The notes: generated by a model not told the origin, from the sequence alone. A DNA stretch of 10,183 bases from CAZKNF01 sp964554105 (GCA_964554105.1 CAZKNF010000095.1:1-10183); one strand, 5' to 3'; counted from the first letter of the stretch, positions 1 through 6,199 are shown. Numbers and translations are program-made.

Positions 1-112
1 TTCACCCTGTCGGATGGCCAGACTCTGCTGCCCCATTGGTCCTCACCTCGAAGTGTGAATGAACCCACCTGTGCCGTCGACAGCGATGCCGAAGCAAAAT
101 CACATCGCCCGA

Positions 113-148
113 GCATCCGCTCTTATAGCATCCGCTCTTATAGCATCC
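113..148. repeat. 15-bp tandem repeat, about 2.4 copies
   Basis: The unit GCATCCGCTCTTATA occurs twice back to back (113-127 and 128-142) with no mismatch, and is followed by a third partial copy, GCATCC, at 143-148. It lies downstream of the minus-strand gene ending at 206, beyond its putative terminator. A short minus-strand reading frame crosses it and would repeat Cys-Tyr-Lys-Ser-Gly, but I see no reason to think that frame is translated. No other gene is supported in positions 1-205. Confidence 0.85.
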
Positions 149-168
149 ACCATCTTCAGGCGCCCAAA

Positions 169-196
169 TCGTCGGTGCCGCATGCGCCACCGACGA
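169..196 (-). terminator. Hairpin terminator after the 206-697 gene
   Basis: A perfect 9-bp stem (TCGTCGGTG at 169-177 pairing with CACCGACGA at 188-196) encloses a 10-nt loop that itself contains the palindrome CGCATGCG. Read on the minus strand it begins about 10 nt after the stop codon of the 206-697 gene and is followed by TTTGGG. Stem strength and position fit an intrinsic terminator. The T-run is only three bases, so termination may be partial. Confidence 0.6.
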
Positions 197-205
197 AATC
201 CTGAA

Positions 206-697
206 TCACTCTTCCCGTTCCGGCAGGTCCTTGAGAACCGGCATCGGTGCCATTCCCCCTCGGACAGCCGTCAGATTTTCAGCCAGTATCGACGAGATCT
301 GCTCGGCCGACTCGCTGGGGCCCTCGCCGATCGGTTCGACGGATGTGCCCAGGCCCACCTTGCGTAAATAGCCGCTGCCCGAGCCGGATTCGCGATATTC
401 GTAGGTGACGAAGACCGGTTTCTCGCTCCGCAGGATATCGTAGTAATAGGAGAACTCGCCCAGAGGAAACCAGCCGGCGACCGACAGGCCGACATACCCC
501 AGATCCGTCACGTATCCGGCAGAAGGGTTGGGCCAGATTCCGTTAAACTGTGTGCTGAAGGCGAAGATCGCGCGGTTCTGGATGCCGTGATACTGTACGG
601 GACCGACCATCCGCAGCGCACGTGCAGGCCGCGTCTCGCCAGGTAGTCGAAGCAGCTCCGACGAGACCTTGTAGGTTTCGACTTCAAACATCGGCAT
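206..697 (-). CDS. Hypothetical protein, 163 aa, family not recognised
   Basis: I do not recognise this protein. The start chosen is the ATG at 697, because AGAGGAGGA lies just upstream on the minus strand. A longer frame starting at 775 is possible, but it would run through that ribosome binding site and add 26 Arg/Glu-rich residues that look non-coding. The protein has no signal peptide and no membrane segment, so it is probably cytoplasmic. Residues 1-105 alternate hydrophobic and polar residues with many aromatics (for example WPNPSAGY near 55-62, and FSYYY at 82-86), suggesting a beta-rich fold. Residues 103-110 are a Gly/Ser-rich linker, and a helix-like stretch follows at about 128-145. 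Codon use and GC match its neighbours. The gene upstream on the same strand is a decayed hydrolase, which gives no functional clue. A hairpin terminator follows the stop codon. The evidence for a real gene is the strong ribosome binding site plus the terminator. Confidence 0.72.
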   Translation of the reverse strand: MPMFEVETYKVSSELLRLPGETRPARALRMVGPVQYHGIQNRAIFAFSTQFNGIWPNPSAGYVTDLGYVGLSVAGWFPLGEFSYYYDILRSEKPVFVTYEYRESGSGSGYLRKVGLGTSVEPIGEGPSESAEQISSILAENLTAVRGGMAPMPVLKDLPEREE

Positions 698-778
698 GAC
701 ATCCTCCTCTCTTTGCTGCGGTTCAGCCGGACGCTCACGACGCAAGCTGCGGCATTCGCCGTGCTGCGAGCGCATTTT

Positions 779-1048
779 TCAGCGCGATTTTGGCTTCGGC
801 GCGTCGAGGAAGGGCACAACGAGTTCAGCGACCACCGTCGTCGACAGGGTGTCGTCAGGTGTGGTCTCCGGAATAATCGCCAGACGCGCGGCAGGCCGTG
901 CAGAGCCATCGTAACCCGCGTCACGTTGGCCACTGCCGAGCAACTTATAAAACTCGGCGATGTGGTCCAAGTGAATGCCGTCGGCGTCCGCAAAAATTGT
1001 CATCATCGGCGACGATATCACGGCGACGTGATCAGACCAGTCATCGTC
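779..1048 (-). pseudogene. 3' remnant of an alpha/beta-hydrolase gene
   Basis: About 90 codons without a stop resemble the C-terminal third of a bacterial alpha/beta-hydrolase subfamily. As I recall it, that family ends with an Asp-Trp-Ser motif, a strand leading to FADAD, an 'EF(F/Y)xLLGGGQRDAGxDGS' block, 'RLAILPGTTHY' with the catalytic His, and 'PFLDAP'. Here one sees DWSD (1037-1045), FADADG, EFYKLLGSGQRDAGYDGS, RLAIIPETTPDD and PFLDAP in that order. Two features mark decay. The similarity runs upstream of the first possible start (a GTG at 1021) and ends near 1048, with a stop codon at 1070-1072, so roughly 170-200 residues including the nucleophile elbow are missing. The His of TTHY is replaced by Pro (residue 55 counted from the GTG). 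No ribosome binding site is evident at the GTG. It could be a short expressed protein, but it could not be an active hydrolase. Confidence 0.72.
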
Positions 1049-1100
1049 GCGTGGTTTCCATCGGCGTCGCTATGCGGCCGGCTCAGCGCGGCAGGTGCAG

Positions 1101-1121
1101 CAGGAGTCAGGTGTCAGGAGT
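1101..1121. repeat. Heptanucleotide tandem repeat (CAGGAGT-type), 3 copies
   Basis: CAGGAGT (1101-1107), CAGGTGT (1108-1114) and CAGGAGT (1115-1121) form three contiguous 7-bp units. They lie in the gap between the hydrolase remnant and the kinase gene, about 50 bp from where the hydrolase similarity breaks off. A second set of heptamers also starting with CAGGA is at 5941-5975. Apart from this I see nothing in 1049-1235, and no clear terminator for the kinase gene. Confidence 0.7.
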
Positions 1122-1235
1122 GCAGCCGAGTACCGAGACCTGCATTCAGAATACCGAGCGTGATTCAAGATGCTAAGATGGGTACGTTGCCTCTTGGCGG
1201 CAGGAGCGTGACAGGATTTCCACACTCGAGTCGAC

Positions 1236-4181
1236 TCACCACCAGTGCTCCAACTGAACCAGGTCAACTCCGCCCCCTTCCTGGCGACGGGCCAACAAAT
1301 GCTCGCGGTCTGGTGAAACATGGATGTATCCGAAATGGCCTGTAAAGTCCGGAGCCTGCAAAATGATGGTCGTATCTCGTCTCGTAAAATCATAGAACTT
1401 GATAGTGAGACCCTCTTGCCGATTTCCATCTACGAAGTACATGCCGTCGTCGAAAGGGACCCAGGTCCCCCACGGATTGGCACGGAACCTGTCGAACACC
1501 AGAGACTCGTCACCGCCTGCAACCGGCTGTCTCCAGATTTCACCCAGCGGTATCTCGATCTCTTTCCAGTAATAAACCCACTTTCCGTCGGGAGACTCTC
1601 TGGGCGACCAACCATCTGATGATACGTGAACGCTATGGCCTCCGTTAACCGGCGCTTTCCAAATGCCTCCCTGTGACCTAAAGTATATCCACTCGCCGTC
1701 TCGGGACCAGAAAGGTTCGCCGCCATGTACCGAGTCCGGCAGGACGCGCCGAGGGGTGCCGCCTTCGGCGGACAGGACGTAGACACGCGCCCGAGGACCT
1801 TCAAACCAGGAGTCAAACACGATAGAACGGCCATCTGGAGACCAGCGAGGAGTGCCGGTGCGTGGCCCCCCAAAGAACGTCAGCTGAACGGGATTGCGGC
1901 CGTCTCTCTCGCATACCCAGATCTCATCGTGTCCCGAGCGACGCGAGTTGAACACGATACGTGTACCATCGGGGGAATATTCGGCACTTATTTCTTTGGC
2001 GCTGGAATAAATCAGCCGTTCGGGCGCAGCCTCCGGCGTGCCTGCTTCGGCAATGCCGTGACGCCAAAAGCTGTTGCGAACCATCGTGCCTTCCGCATAC
2101 GCTAGGCGCTGACCATCAGGCGTAATCGTCGGAAACACATCACGATCCCCTCTCGTGGGAATGAGTACGGATGATCCGCCGCTTAGCGGTACACGCCACA
2201 GCCGGAGGTTTCCATAGCCATCGAAACGGTCGGAGGCGTAGACGATTTCATGGCTATCCGGCGTCCAGGCCAAACCATTGATCGCGGATCCGTCAAACGT
2301 GATTTGCCTCGGCCTTCCACCGGGCAGAGACGATAAGGGCGCGACGTACAGATCCGTGTGCTGGTTCGTCATGTCCCCTCGAAGATTTTCTAATCCACGA
2401 ACCCTGCGCTGGCCCCTCGCGAAGGCGAGCAACGTACCGTCCGGGGAAATACGTGCGTATAGGTCCTCGATATCGGCGGCCTCGGCAGTCGGATCCGTCA
2501 ATTTCCGTCGTTCCAGGGTTTCAAGGGAGAACGTATAGACGGCCGAGCGGGCATCCGCCGAATCACGATCGACGAAAAACAGAGCTTCGCCATCGGGAGA
2601 CCAGGAAAGCGTCGATGGAATCAGCAGTGAAGTTAAACCTTCCGCATCGCCGCCCTCGGCGGCTATCCGATAGATCCCGGTCTCGTCTTCCGTCTGCCTG
2701 ACAAATGCGATATATCGGCCATTCGGTGACCAGGCGGGAGCATAGTCAGCGCCGGGATGCGTCGTAAGGCGAGTCGGACTATAGACGCCTCCCCCCAGCT
2801 GTTTGACGTAAATATCCCAGTTATCCTCATCTTCACCATTCCAGTGGAAGGCCAGGGACAATCCATCGGGTGAATAAGCCGGCAGGGACTCATGGCCCGG
2901 ATAACTGGTCAACTGAACCCGTCGCAGCGGTTCTTCAGGGGTTGATGGAGAGGATGGAAGAAGTAACGGAATGCTGATGACGCCCACGAAGGCCAGCCCG
3001 AGAACACTCAGGATGATCAGGCGATACTTCGCCGGCATCCGTCGGGCGGCAGGTCGGGACGGCGTTTCCGTGCTCGTGCTCCCTTCTCCGGCCGCTCTCA
3101 GGGATTCCAGCTGCTTGATCACGTCCGTCATAGACGGGCAACGCGCCTGCGAGTCCTTGACGAGGCACCGATGTACGATCGCCTCCAGCCCGGCCGGCAC
3201 GGTGCTGCGCAAGCGTGAGATCGGCTCCGGGTCGTCGTTCAAGATCGAATCGATGACCCCCTGTTGAGAGGTGCCGCGGAAGGGCCTAAGACCGGTGAGC
3301 ATCTCATAGAGCAGCACTCCGAGCGACCAGATGTCCGTTCGATGATCCACCGCTCTGCCCTGCGCCTGCTCAGGACTCATGTATGCCACCGTTCCCAGCG
3401 CCGATCCCGCCTCTCCCCATTCCGCATTCACGAGCCAGGCAATCCCAAAGTCGATGATCTTCGCCAGGCCCTTGTCTGACGGCTCGGCGCCGTGGGATTT
3501 GACAATGATGTTCGACGGTTTGACGTCGCGGTGGATGACGCCGTGCCGGTGCGCTGCCCGCAGTCCTTCGGCAATCTGCCGTGCAAGTCGGACGGCATCG
3601 GCCACGGGCAGCGGTCCGCGTGAGATCATCTCCCGGAGCGTCTCGCCTTCGTAGTACGCCATGGCGATGAAGGAGCGCCCATCGTCTGTCTCGCTGATTT
3701 CGTGAACGACGCCGATGTTGATGTGGTCGAGTGCGGCGGCCGCTCGGGCTTCGGTCAGCAGGCGTCGCCGGGCCTCTTCGTCGGACGCAAGATTTGGCGG
3801 AAGAAACTTGAGTGCCACGCTTCGGTCCAGGCGATTGTCTTCGGCGAGATAGACGACGCCCATCCCGCCGCGACCGAGCGTGGAGACGATGCGGTACGGT
3901 CCTACGATTTTACCGACCTCGGCGGCATCTTCGGCCAGCAGCGCCGCGGCTCCGGCGGGATCTAACGCCTCGAGGAAGGAGCCGGCCTCGTCGTAGGCCG
4001 CAAGCAAAGACTCGACCTCGCCGTGGAGCGTGAGATCGTGTCCGCAGGCGTCCTGGAGAAATGCGGTGCGCTCGCCGGGTGCCCGTTCTAGAGCCTCGGT
4101 CAAAAGGTCCTGCACCTGCGCCCAGTTTTCGGAGGAGAGGGAGGAGCCGTCGTGGGGCATCGCGCCGTGGGATCCGGTCAT
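1236..4181 (-). CDS. Transmembrane Ser/Thr protein kinase with PD40/TolB-type propeller
   Basis: This is a 981-residue Hanks-type kinase. Residues 1-75 form a helical leader (near 20-60) of a kind often seen in kinases beside ECF sigma factors. The kinase domain spans about 95-362: Gly-rich loop GRGGMGVV at 103-110, ATP lysine K125, alpha-C glutamate E144, catalytic loop HRDVKPSN at 217-224 with D219, DFG at 244-246, and SPE at 269-271. All key residues are present, so it should be active. A Ser/Pro-rich linker leads to one membrane segment at about 386-408. The remaining ~570 residues carry about eleven S/T-P-D/N-G-type PD40 blade motifs (for example at 437, 485, 528, 579, 687, 736, 781 and 863), giving a periplasmic propeller that may sense a ligand or partner. 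The start is the ATG at 4181, preceded by GAGGAG. The sigma factor gene ends 58 bp upstream, so both are probably co-transcribed. The likely role is to transmit an envelope signal to the sigma factor by phosphorylation. That role is inferred; the domain calls are firm. Confidence 0.95.
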   Translation of the reverse strand: MTGSHGAMPHDGSSLSSENWAQVQDLLTEALERAPGERTAFLQDACGHDLTLHGEVESLLAAYDEAGSFLEALDPAGAAALLAEDAAEVGKIVGPYRIVSTLGRGGMGVVYLAEDNRLDRSVALKFLPPNLASDEEARRRLLTEARAAAALDHINIGVVHEISETDDGRSFIAMAYYEGETLREMISRGPLPVADAVRLARQIAEGLRAAHRHGVIHRDVKPSNIIVKSHGAEPSDKGLAKIIDFGIAWLVNAEWGEAGSALGTVAYMSPEQAQGRAVDHRTDIWSLGVLLYEMLTGLRPFRGTSQQGVIDSILNDDPEPISRLRSTVPAGLEAIVHRCLVKDSQARCPSMTDVIKQLESLRAAGEGSTSTETPSRPAARRMPAKYRLIILSVLGLAFVGVISIPLLLPSSPSTPEEPLRRVQLTSYPGHESLPAYSPDGLSLAFHWNGEDEDNWDIYVKQLGGGVYSPTRLTTHPGADYAPAWSPNGRYIAFVRQTEDETGIYRIAAEGGDAEGLTSLLIPSTLSWSPDGEALFFVDRDSADARSAVYTFSLETLERRKLTDPTAEAADIEDLYARISPDGTLLAFARGQRRVRGLENLRGDMTNQHTDLYVAPLSSLPGGRPRQITFDGSAINGLAWTPDSHEIVYASDRFDGYGNLRLWRVPLSGGSSVLIPTRGDRDVFPTITPDGQRLAYAEGTMVRNSFWRHGIAEAGTPEAAPERLIYSSAKEISAEYSPDGTRIVFNSRRSGHDEIWVCERDGRNPVQLTFFGGPRTGTPRWSPDGRSIVFDSWFEGPRARVYVLSAEGGTPRRVLPDSVHGGEPFWSRDGEWIYFRSQGGIWKAPVNGGHSVHVSSDGWSPRESPDGKWVYYWKEIEIPLGEIWRQPVAGGDESLVFDRFRANPWGTWVPFDDGMYFVDGNRQEGLTIKFYDFTRRDTTIILQAPDFTGHFGYIHVSPDREHLLARRQEGGGVDLVQLEHWW

Positions 4182-4239
4182 ATTCTCCTCATGCGCTATT
4201 TGTCCAGCGCGTGTGCCATCGATCCGGCGATTCGTCGGA

Positions 4240-4809
4240 TTATCGTTGCAGCGCCCGGTAGAGCCACGCCTTCGCCATAATCCAATCTCGCTTGATGGTC
4301 CGCGTGGAGACGCCGAGTACCCCCGCCGTCTCTTCTACGCTCAGTCCACCGAAAAAGCGGCATTCCACCACACGTGCCGCACGCGGTTCGAGCTCGGACA
4401 GGCGGTGAAGTGCCTCGTCGAGGTCCAGCACTTCAGCCGCGAAATGGTCCGCAAGCAGATGCTGTTCTTCGAGGGTCACCTGCCGCTGTCCTCCGCCACG
4501 CTTCTGGCGCATTCGGTGTCGGGCGTGGTCTACCAGGATCTGACGCATGGCACGGGCCGCGGCGCCGAAGAAATACGATCGGCCATCGACGGGCGCCCGC
4601 GTGGCATCGACAAGCTTGAGGTAGGCCTCGTGCACGAGCGCCGTCGTCGAGAGTGTGTGACCGTGCCGTTCGTGCAGCAAGTACCCGTGCGCCATGTCGC
4701 GCAATTCGGCATACACCAGCGGCAGCAGGCGACCTACTGCATCGTCGTTCTCCGGCGCAGCTTCGAGCAGCGCGGTGATGGTATGCTGAACAGAGACGTC
4801 GGCACTCAC
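4240..4809 (-). CDS. ECF RNA polymerase sigma factor (Sigma70_ECF / PF07638 type)
   Basis: This 189-residue sigma factor directs RNA polymerase to a dedicated promoter set. Region 2 spans about 25-105, with LVYAELRDMAH, then LSTTALVHEAYLKLVD at 53-68, and the promoter-melting helix around YFFGAAARAMRQILVDHAR (79-97). A basic linker RMRQKRGGG follows, then region 4 at about 128-187 with the helix-turn-helix LSVEETAGVLGVSTRTIKRD at 156-175. The HEAYL pattern and the RQILVDHAR stretch are typical of the PF07638 family, usually encoded next to Ser/Thr kinases. The segment aligned with the acidic DAED motif of ordinary ECF factors reads S54-T55-T56-A57, so the negative charge is absent. The start is a GTG (4809-4807), chosen for AAGGAG 8 nt upstream; the ATG between them is out of frame. 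No anti-sigma gene is nearby, which supports control by the downstream kinase. Regulation by phosphorylation is inference. Confidence 0.93.
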   Translation of the reverse strand: MSADVSVQHTITALLEAAPENDDAVGRLLPLVYAELRDMAHGYLLHERHGHTLSTTALVHEAYLKLVDATRAPVDGRSYFFGAAARAMRQILVDHARHRMRQKRGGGQRQVTLEEQHLLADHFAAEVLDLDEALHRLSELEPRAARVVECRFFGGLSVEETAGVLGVSTRTIKRDWIMAKAWLYRALQR

Positions 4810-4833
4810 GAGTGCATCTCCTTGATTTTACGA

Positions 4834-4863
4834 AAGATAACACTCGGGTCTGGCGGATTGCAA
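4834..4863 (-). promoter_or_regulatory. Candidate sigma-70-like promoter for the sigma factor/kinase operon
   Basis: Read on the minus strand, TTGCAA (4858-4863) and TATCTT (4834-4839) are separated by 18 bp. Transcription would begin near 4827, leaving a leader of under 20 nt with the AAGGAG ribosome binding site inside it. The match is good to housekeeping consensus hexamers. Whether this phylum uses those hexamers is not shown by the window, and an autoregulated ECF promoter further upstream is equally possible. Confidence 0.4.
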
Positions 4864-4885
4864 CACCTTAGGGAGGCGCTTTTGT

Positions 4886-4913
4886 CACCTGCTCGACCCA
4901 TTTGTCGCAGGTG
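4886..4913. promoter_or_regulatory. Inverted repeat, candidate operator in the divergent promoter region
   Basis: CACCTGC (4886-4892) and GCAGGTG (4907-4913) are perfect 7-bp inverted arms with a 14-bp spacer, giving a centre-to-centre distance of 21 bp, two helical turns. The spacer begins with the predicted -35 box of the lipoprotein gene. The same stretch contains TTTGTC twice exactly 20 bp apart (4881 and 4901). This arrangement suits a dimeric regulator acting on one or both divergent transcripts. No regulator is identified. Confidence 0.5.
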
Positions 4914-4921
4914 GATATATA
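4893..4921 (+). promoter_or_regulatory. Candidate promoter of the lipoprotein gene
   Basis: TCGACC (4893-4898, 4 of 6 to TTGACA) and TATATA (4916-4921) are separated by 17 bp on the plus strand. Initiation near 4928 would give a leader of about 68 nt before the ATG at 4996. The overlap with the inverted repeat described at 4886-4913 strengthens the case that this region controls transcription. It is a pattern match only. Confidence 0.4.
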
Positions 4922-4995
4922 GCCTCCGTCGACGGGCGTCTATACAGGTCAGGAAAACGATAACCGCTTCAAACCCAATCTAATAGGGTAGAACG

Positions 4996-5934
4996 ATGAC
5001 CGGTCAGCATCACCATAGGAAAACAATGCTTGCGTCGCTCATTGTGGCAGTCATGCTACTGGCCGGCTGCGGCGACGATATAACTGACACAGTGGTCGAC
5101 CCTACTGCGATCCAGGGTGCCGTCACGGACGAGGACGGCAACACGTATCCGGGCGTCACCGTTAGCTTGCGGATTGAGGGTTCCGCAGCAGTGCTGCGAA
5201 ACAGGACGACGGACGTTGAAGGGAAATACCAATTCGTTGTCGAGGAGGGAAGCTACCTGGTAGCCATTGAGGTGCCGCGAGCGAGTGAGGTCGTCGACGC
5301 GAACCCCATCGCCGTGAGCGTGCTGGAAGAATCCACCGCACACGCCGACTTCACAATCCGACTTCTGCCCGTTGATGCGAGGGTAGTTTACGGCGAGGAA
5401 GGTGTTGATTCGCAGAACGATATCAGGAATGCATCAGGGCAAAAGCCGGAGAACCCCGACGAGCCACTCTATCATGCCAACGAACCGGACGAGCTTCATC
5501 CGGTCGTGGCGCCGGATGGGCATCACGTGACGTTCGGCGAGTGGCGGCAGAGCGGCGGCACAGCCCAGGCCGCTTGCAATGGGAGCATTGGCACACGGTT
5601 TTCTCTGATGCTGGAAGGGCTAATCCCCAACGGCGTCTACACCGTGCAGGCCGTACTCGTCGACTTCGATGGTGGACCTGTGCGGAGAGGCGACGGCACA
5701 CTCGGTCCGCCGGGCGCAAACGTCTTTACGGCATCGATGTCCGGCGATGGAATGCTGCAAGTAACGCTGCCTCCCGGTCCGATGTCGCAGACTGGGGACG
5801 CCCCGGACTGTGTGCTGACGCAAGTTGATTCTGCGAGGATATGGGTGATCTACCAGATCGACGGGCAGCCGGTTGACGGGAGTCCGGGAGACAATAGGGA
5901 GGCGTGGGTAGAACAGATGAGTTTTGGCTTATAA
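4996..5934 (+). CDS. Lipoprotein with carboxypeptidase-regulatory-like domain
   Basis: This is a 312-residue exported lipoprotein. A His/Lys n-region, a hydrophobic segment (11-23) and the lipobox LLAGC place the lipidated cysteine at C25. The following Gly-Asp-Asp does not by itself settle inner versus outer membrane. Residues about 37-122 form an Ig-like carboxypeptidase-regulatory-type domain: the motif IQGAVTDEDGN..YPGVTV, then TTDVEGKYQF and GSYLVAIEVP. After a linker, residues about 160-312 form a second beta-rich domain with VVAPDGHHVTFGEW, GTRFSLMLEGLIPNGVYTV and two cysteines (C194, C272) that could form a disulphide. I have a memory of similar IPNGVYT domains in other secreted bacterial proteins but cannot name the family. 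An alternative start is the ATG at 5026 (residue 11), which has AGGA closer upstream; both starts give a usable signal peptide. The gene diverges from the sigma factor/kinase operon and shares its control region, so it may be a target or sensor partner of that system. That is inference. Confidence 0.88.
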   Translation: MTGQHHHRKTMLASLIVAVMLLAGCGDDITDTVVDPTAIQGAVTDEDGNTYPGVTVSLRIEGSAAVLRNRTTDVEGKYQFVVEEGSYLVAIEVPRASEVVDANPIAVSVLEESTAHADFTIRLLPVDARVVYGEEGVDSQNDIRNASGQKPENPDEPLYHANEPDELHPVVAPDGHHVTFGEWRQSGGTAQAACNGSIGTRFSLMLEGLIPNGVYTVQAVLVDFDGGPVRRGDGTLGPPGANVFTASMSGDGMLQVTLPPGPMSQTGDAPDCVLTQVDSARIWVIYQIDGQPVDGSPGDNREAWVEQMSFGL

Positions 5935-5939
5935 GCCAA
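5924..5939. repeat. 16-bp perfect palindrome over a stop codon
   Basis: TTGGCTTATAAGCCAA is perfectly self-complementary and contains the last codons and the TAA stop (5932-5934) of the lipoprotein gene. There is no T-run after it on either strand, so it is not a standard intrinsic terminator. It is adjacent to the 7-bp repeats that start at 5941. Confidence 0.75.
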
Positions 5940-5940
5940 G

Positions 5941-5975
5941 CAGGAAGCAGGAAGCAGGAAGCAGGAAGCAGGGAG
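5941..5975. repeat. Heptanucleotide tandem repeat (CAGGAAG), 5 copies
   Basis: Four perfect CAGGAAG units (5941-5968) are followed by one CAGGGAG (5969-5975). The array starts seven bases after the lipoprotein stop codon, between two convergent genes, and ends 15 bp before the 55-bp sequence that flanks the assembly gap. It resembles in size and placement the short tandemly repeated repetitive sequences described from filamentous cyanobacteria, and pairs with the similar array at 1101-1121. Confidence 0.85.
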
Positions 5976-5989
5976 CACGCAGGAGGCAT

Positions 5990-6199
5990 GCTTCCTTGTA
6001 GAAGCGGGTCTACCATCTCACCTCCGTACCTCTCACGTCGACGTNNNNNNNNNNNNNNNNNNNNNNNNNNNNNNNNNNNNNNNNNNNNNNNNNNNNNNNN
6101 NNNNNNNNNNNNNNNNNNNNNNNNNNNNNNNNNNNNNNNNNNNNGCTTCCTTGTAGAAGCGGGTCTACCATCTCACCTCCGTACCTCTCACGTCGACGT
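5990..6199. other. 100-N scaffold gap flanked by identical 55-bp sequences
   Basis: Positions 6045-6144 are exactly 100 N, the usual placeholder for a gap of unknown size. The 55 bases before it (5990-6044) are identical to the 55 bases after it (6145-6199). Two contigs that end in the same 55-mer are what a de Bruijn assembler with k of 55 leaves at an unresolved junction. The simplest reading is that the gap is not real, that the two copies are one sequence, and that the stop codons of the two convergent genes are really only about 75 bp apart. A true duplication with unknown DNA between the copies cannot be excluded from sequence alone. Confidence 0.85.
6010..6044 (-). pseudogene. Second copy of the 3' end of the M15 peptidase gene (likely assembly duplicate)
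   Basis: The left flank of the gap contains the same stop codon (TAG, 6012-6010) and last eleven or so codons as the end of the peptidase gene at 6165-7187. This follows from the 55-bp identity around the gap and should not be counted as a separate gene. Confidence 0.75.

Noticed and set aside
2..190. A 62-codon minus-strand frame with repeated Cys-Tyr-Lys-Ser-Gly
   Set aside because: It starts with GTG inside the hairpin terminator of the preceding gene, its repeat is just the 15-bp tandem repeat translated, and it has no ribosome binding site.
713..1345. A 210-codon plus-strand frame over the hydrolase remnant and the kinase 3' end
   Set aside because: The protein is Arg/Ser/Ala-rich without domains, and the minus strand shows real family similarity.
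4030..4983. A 317-codon plus-strand frame opposite the sigma factor gene and the divergent promoter region
   Set aside because: It covers the sigma factor coding sequence in antisense, runs through the intergenic control region, and shows no motif or ribosome binding site.
6145..6165. GCTTC/GAAGC hairpin downstream of the M15 peptidase as a terminator
   Set aside because: The stem is only 5 bp with no T-run after it, too weak to call.
5941..6199. CRISPR array or mobile-element inverted ends near the gap
   Set aside because: The 7-bp units have no spacers, and the two 55-bp copies are direct, identical and separated only by N, which fits an assembly junction better.
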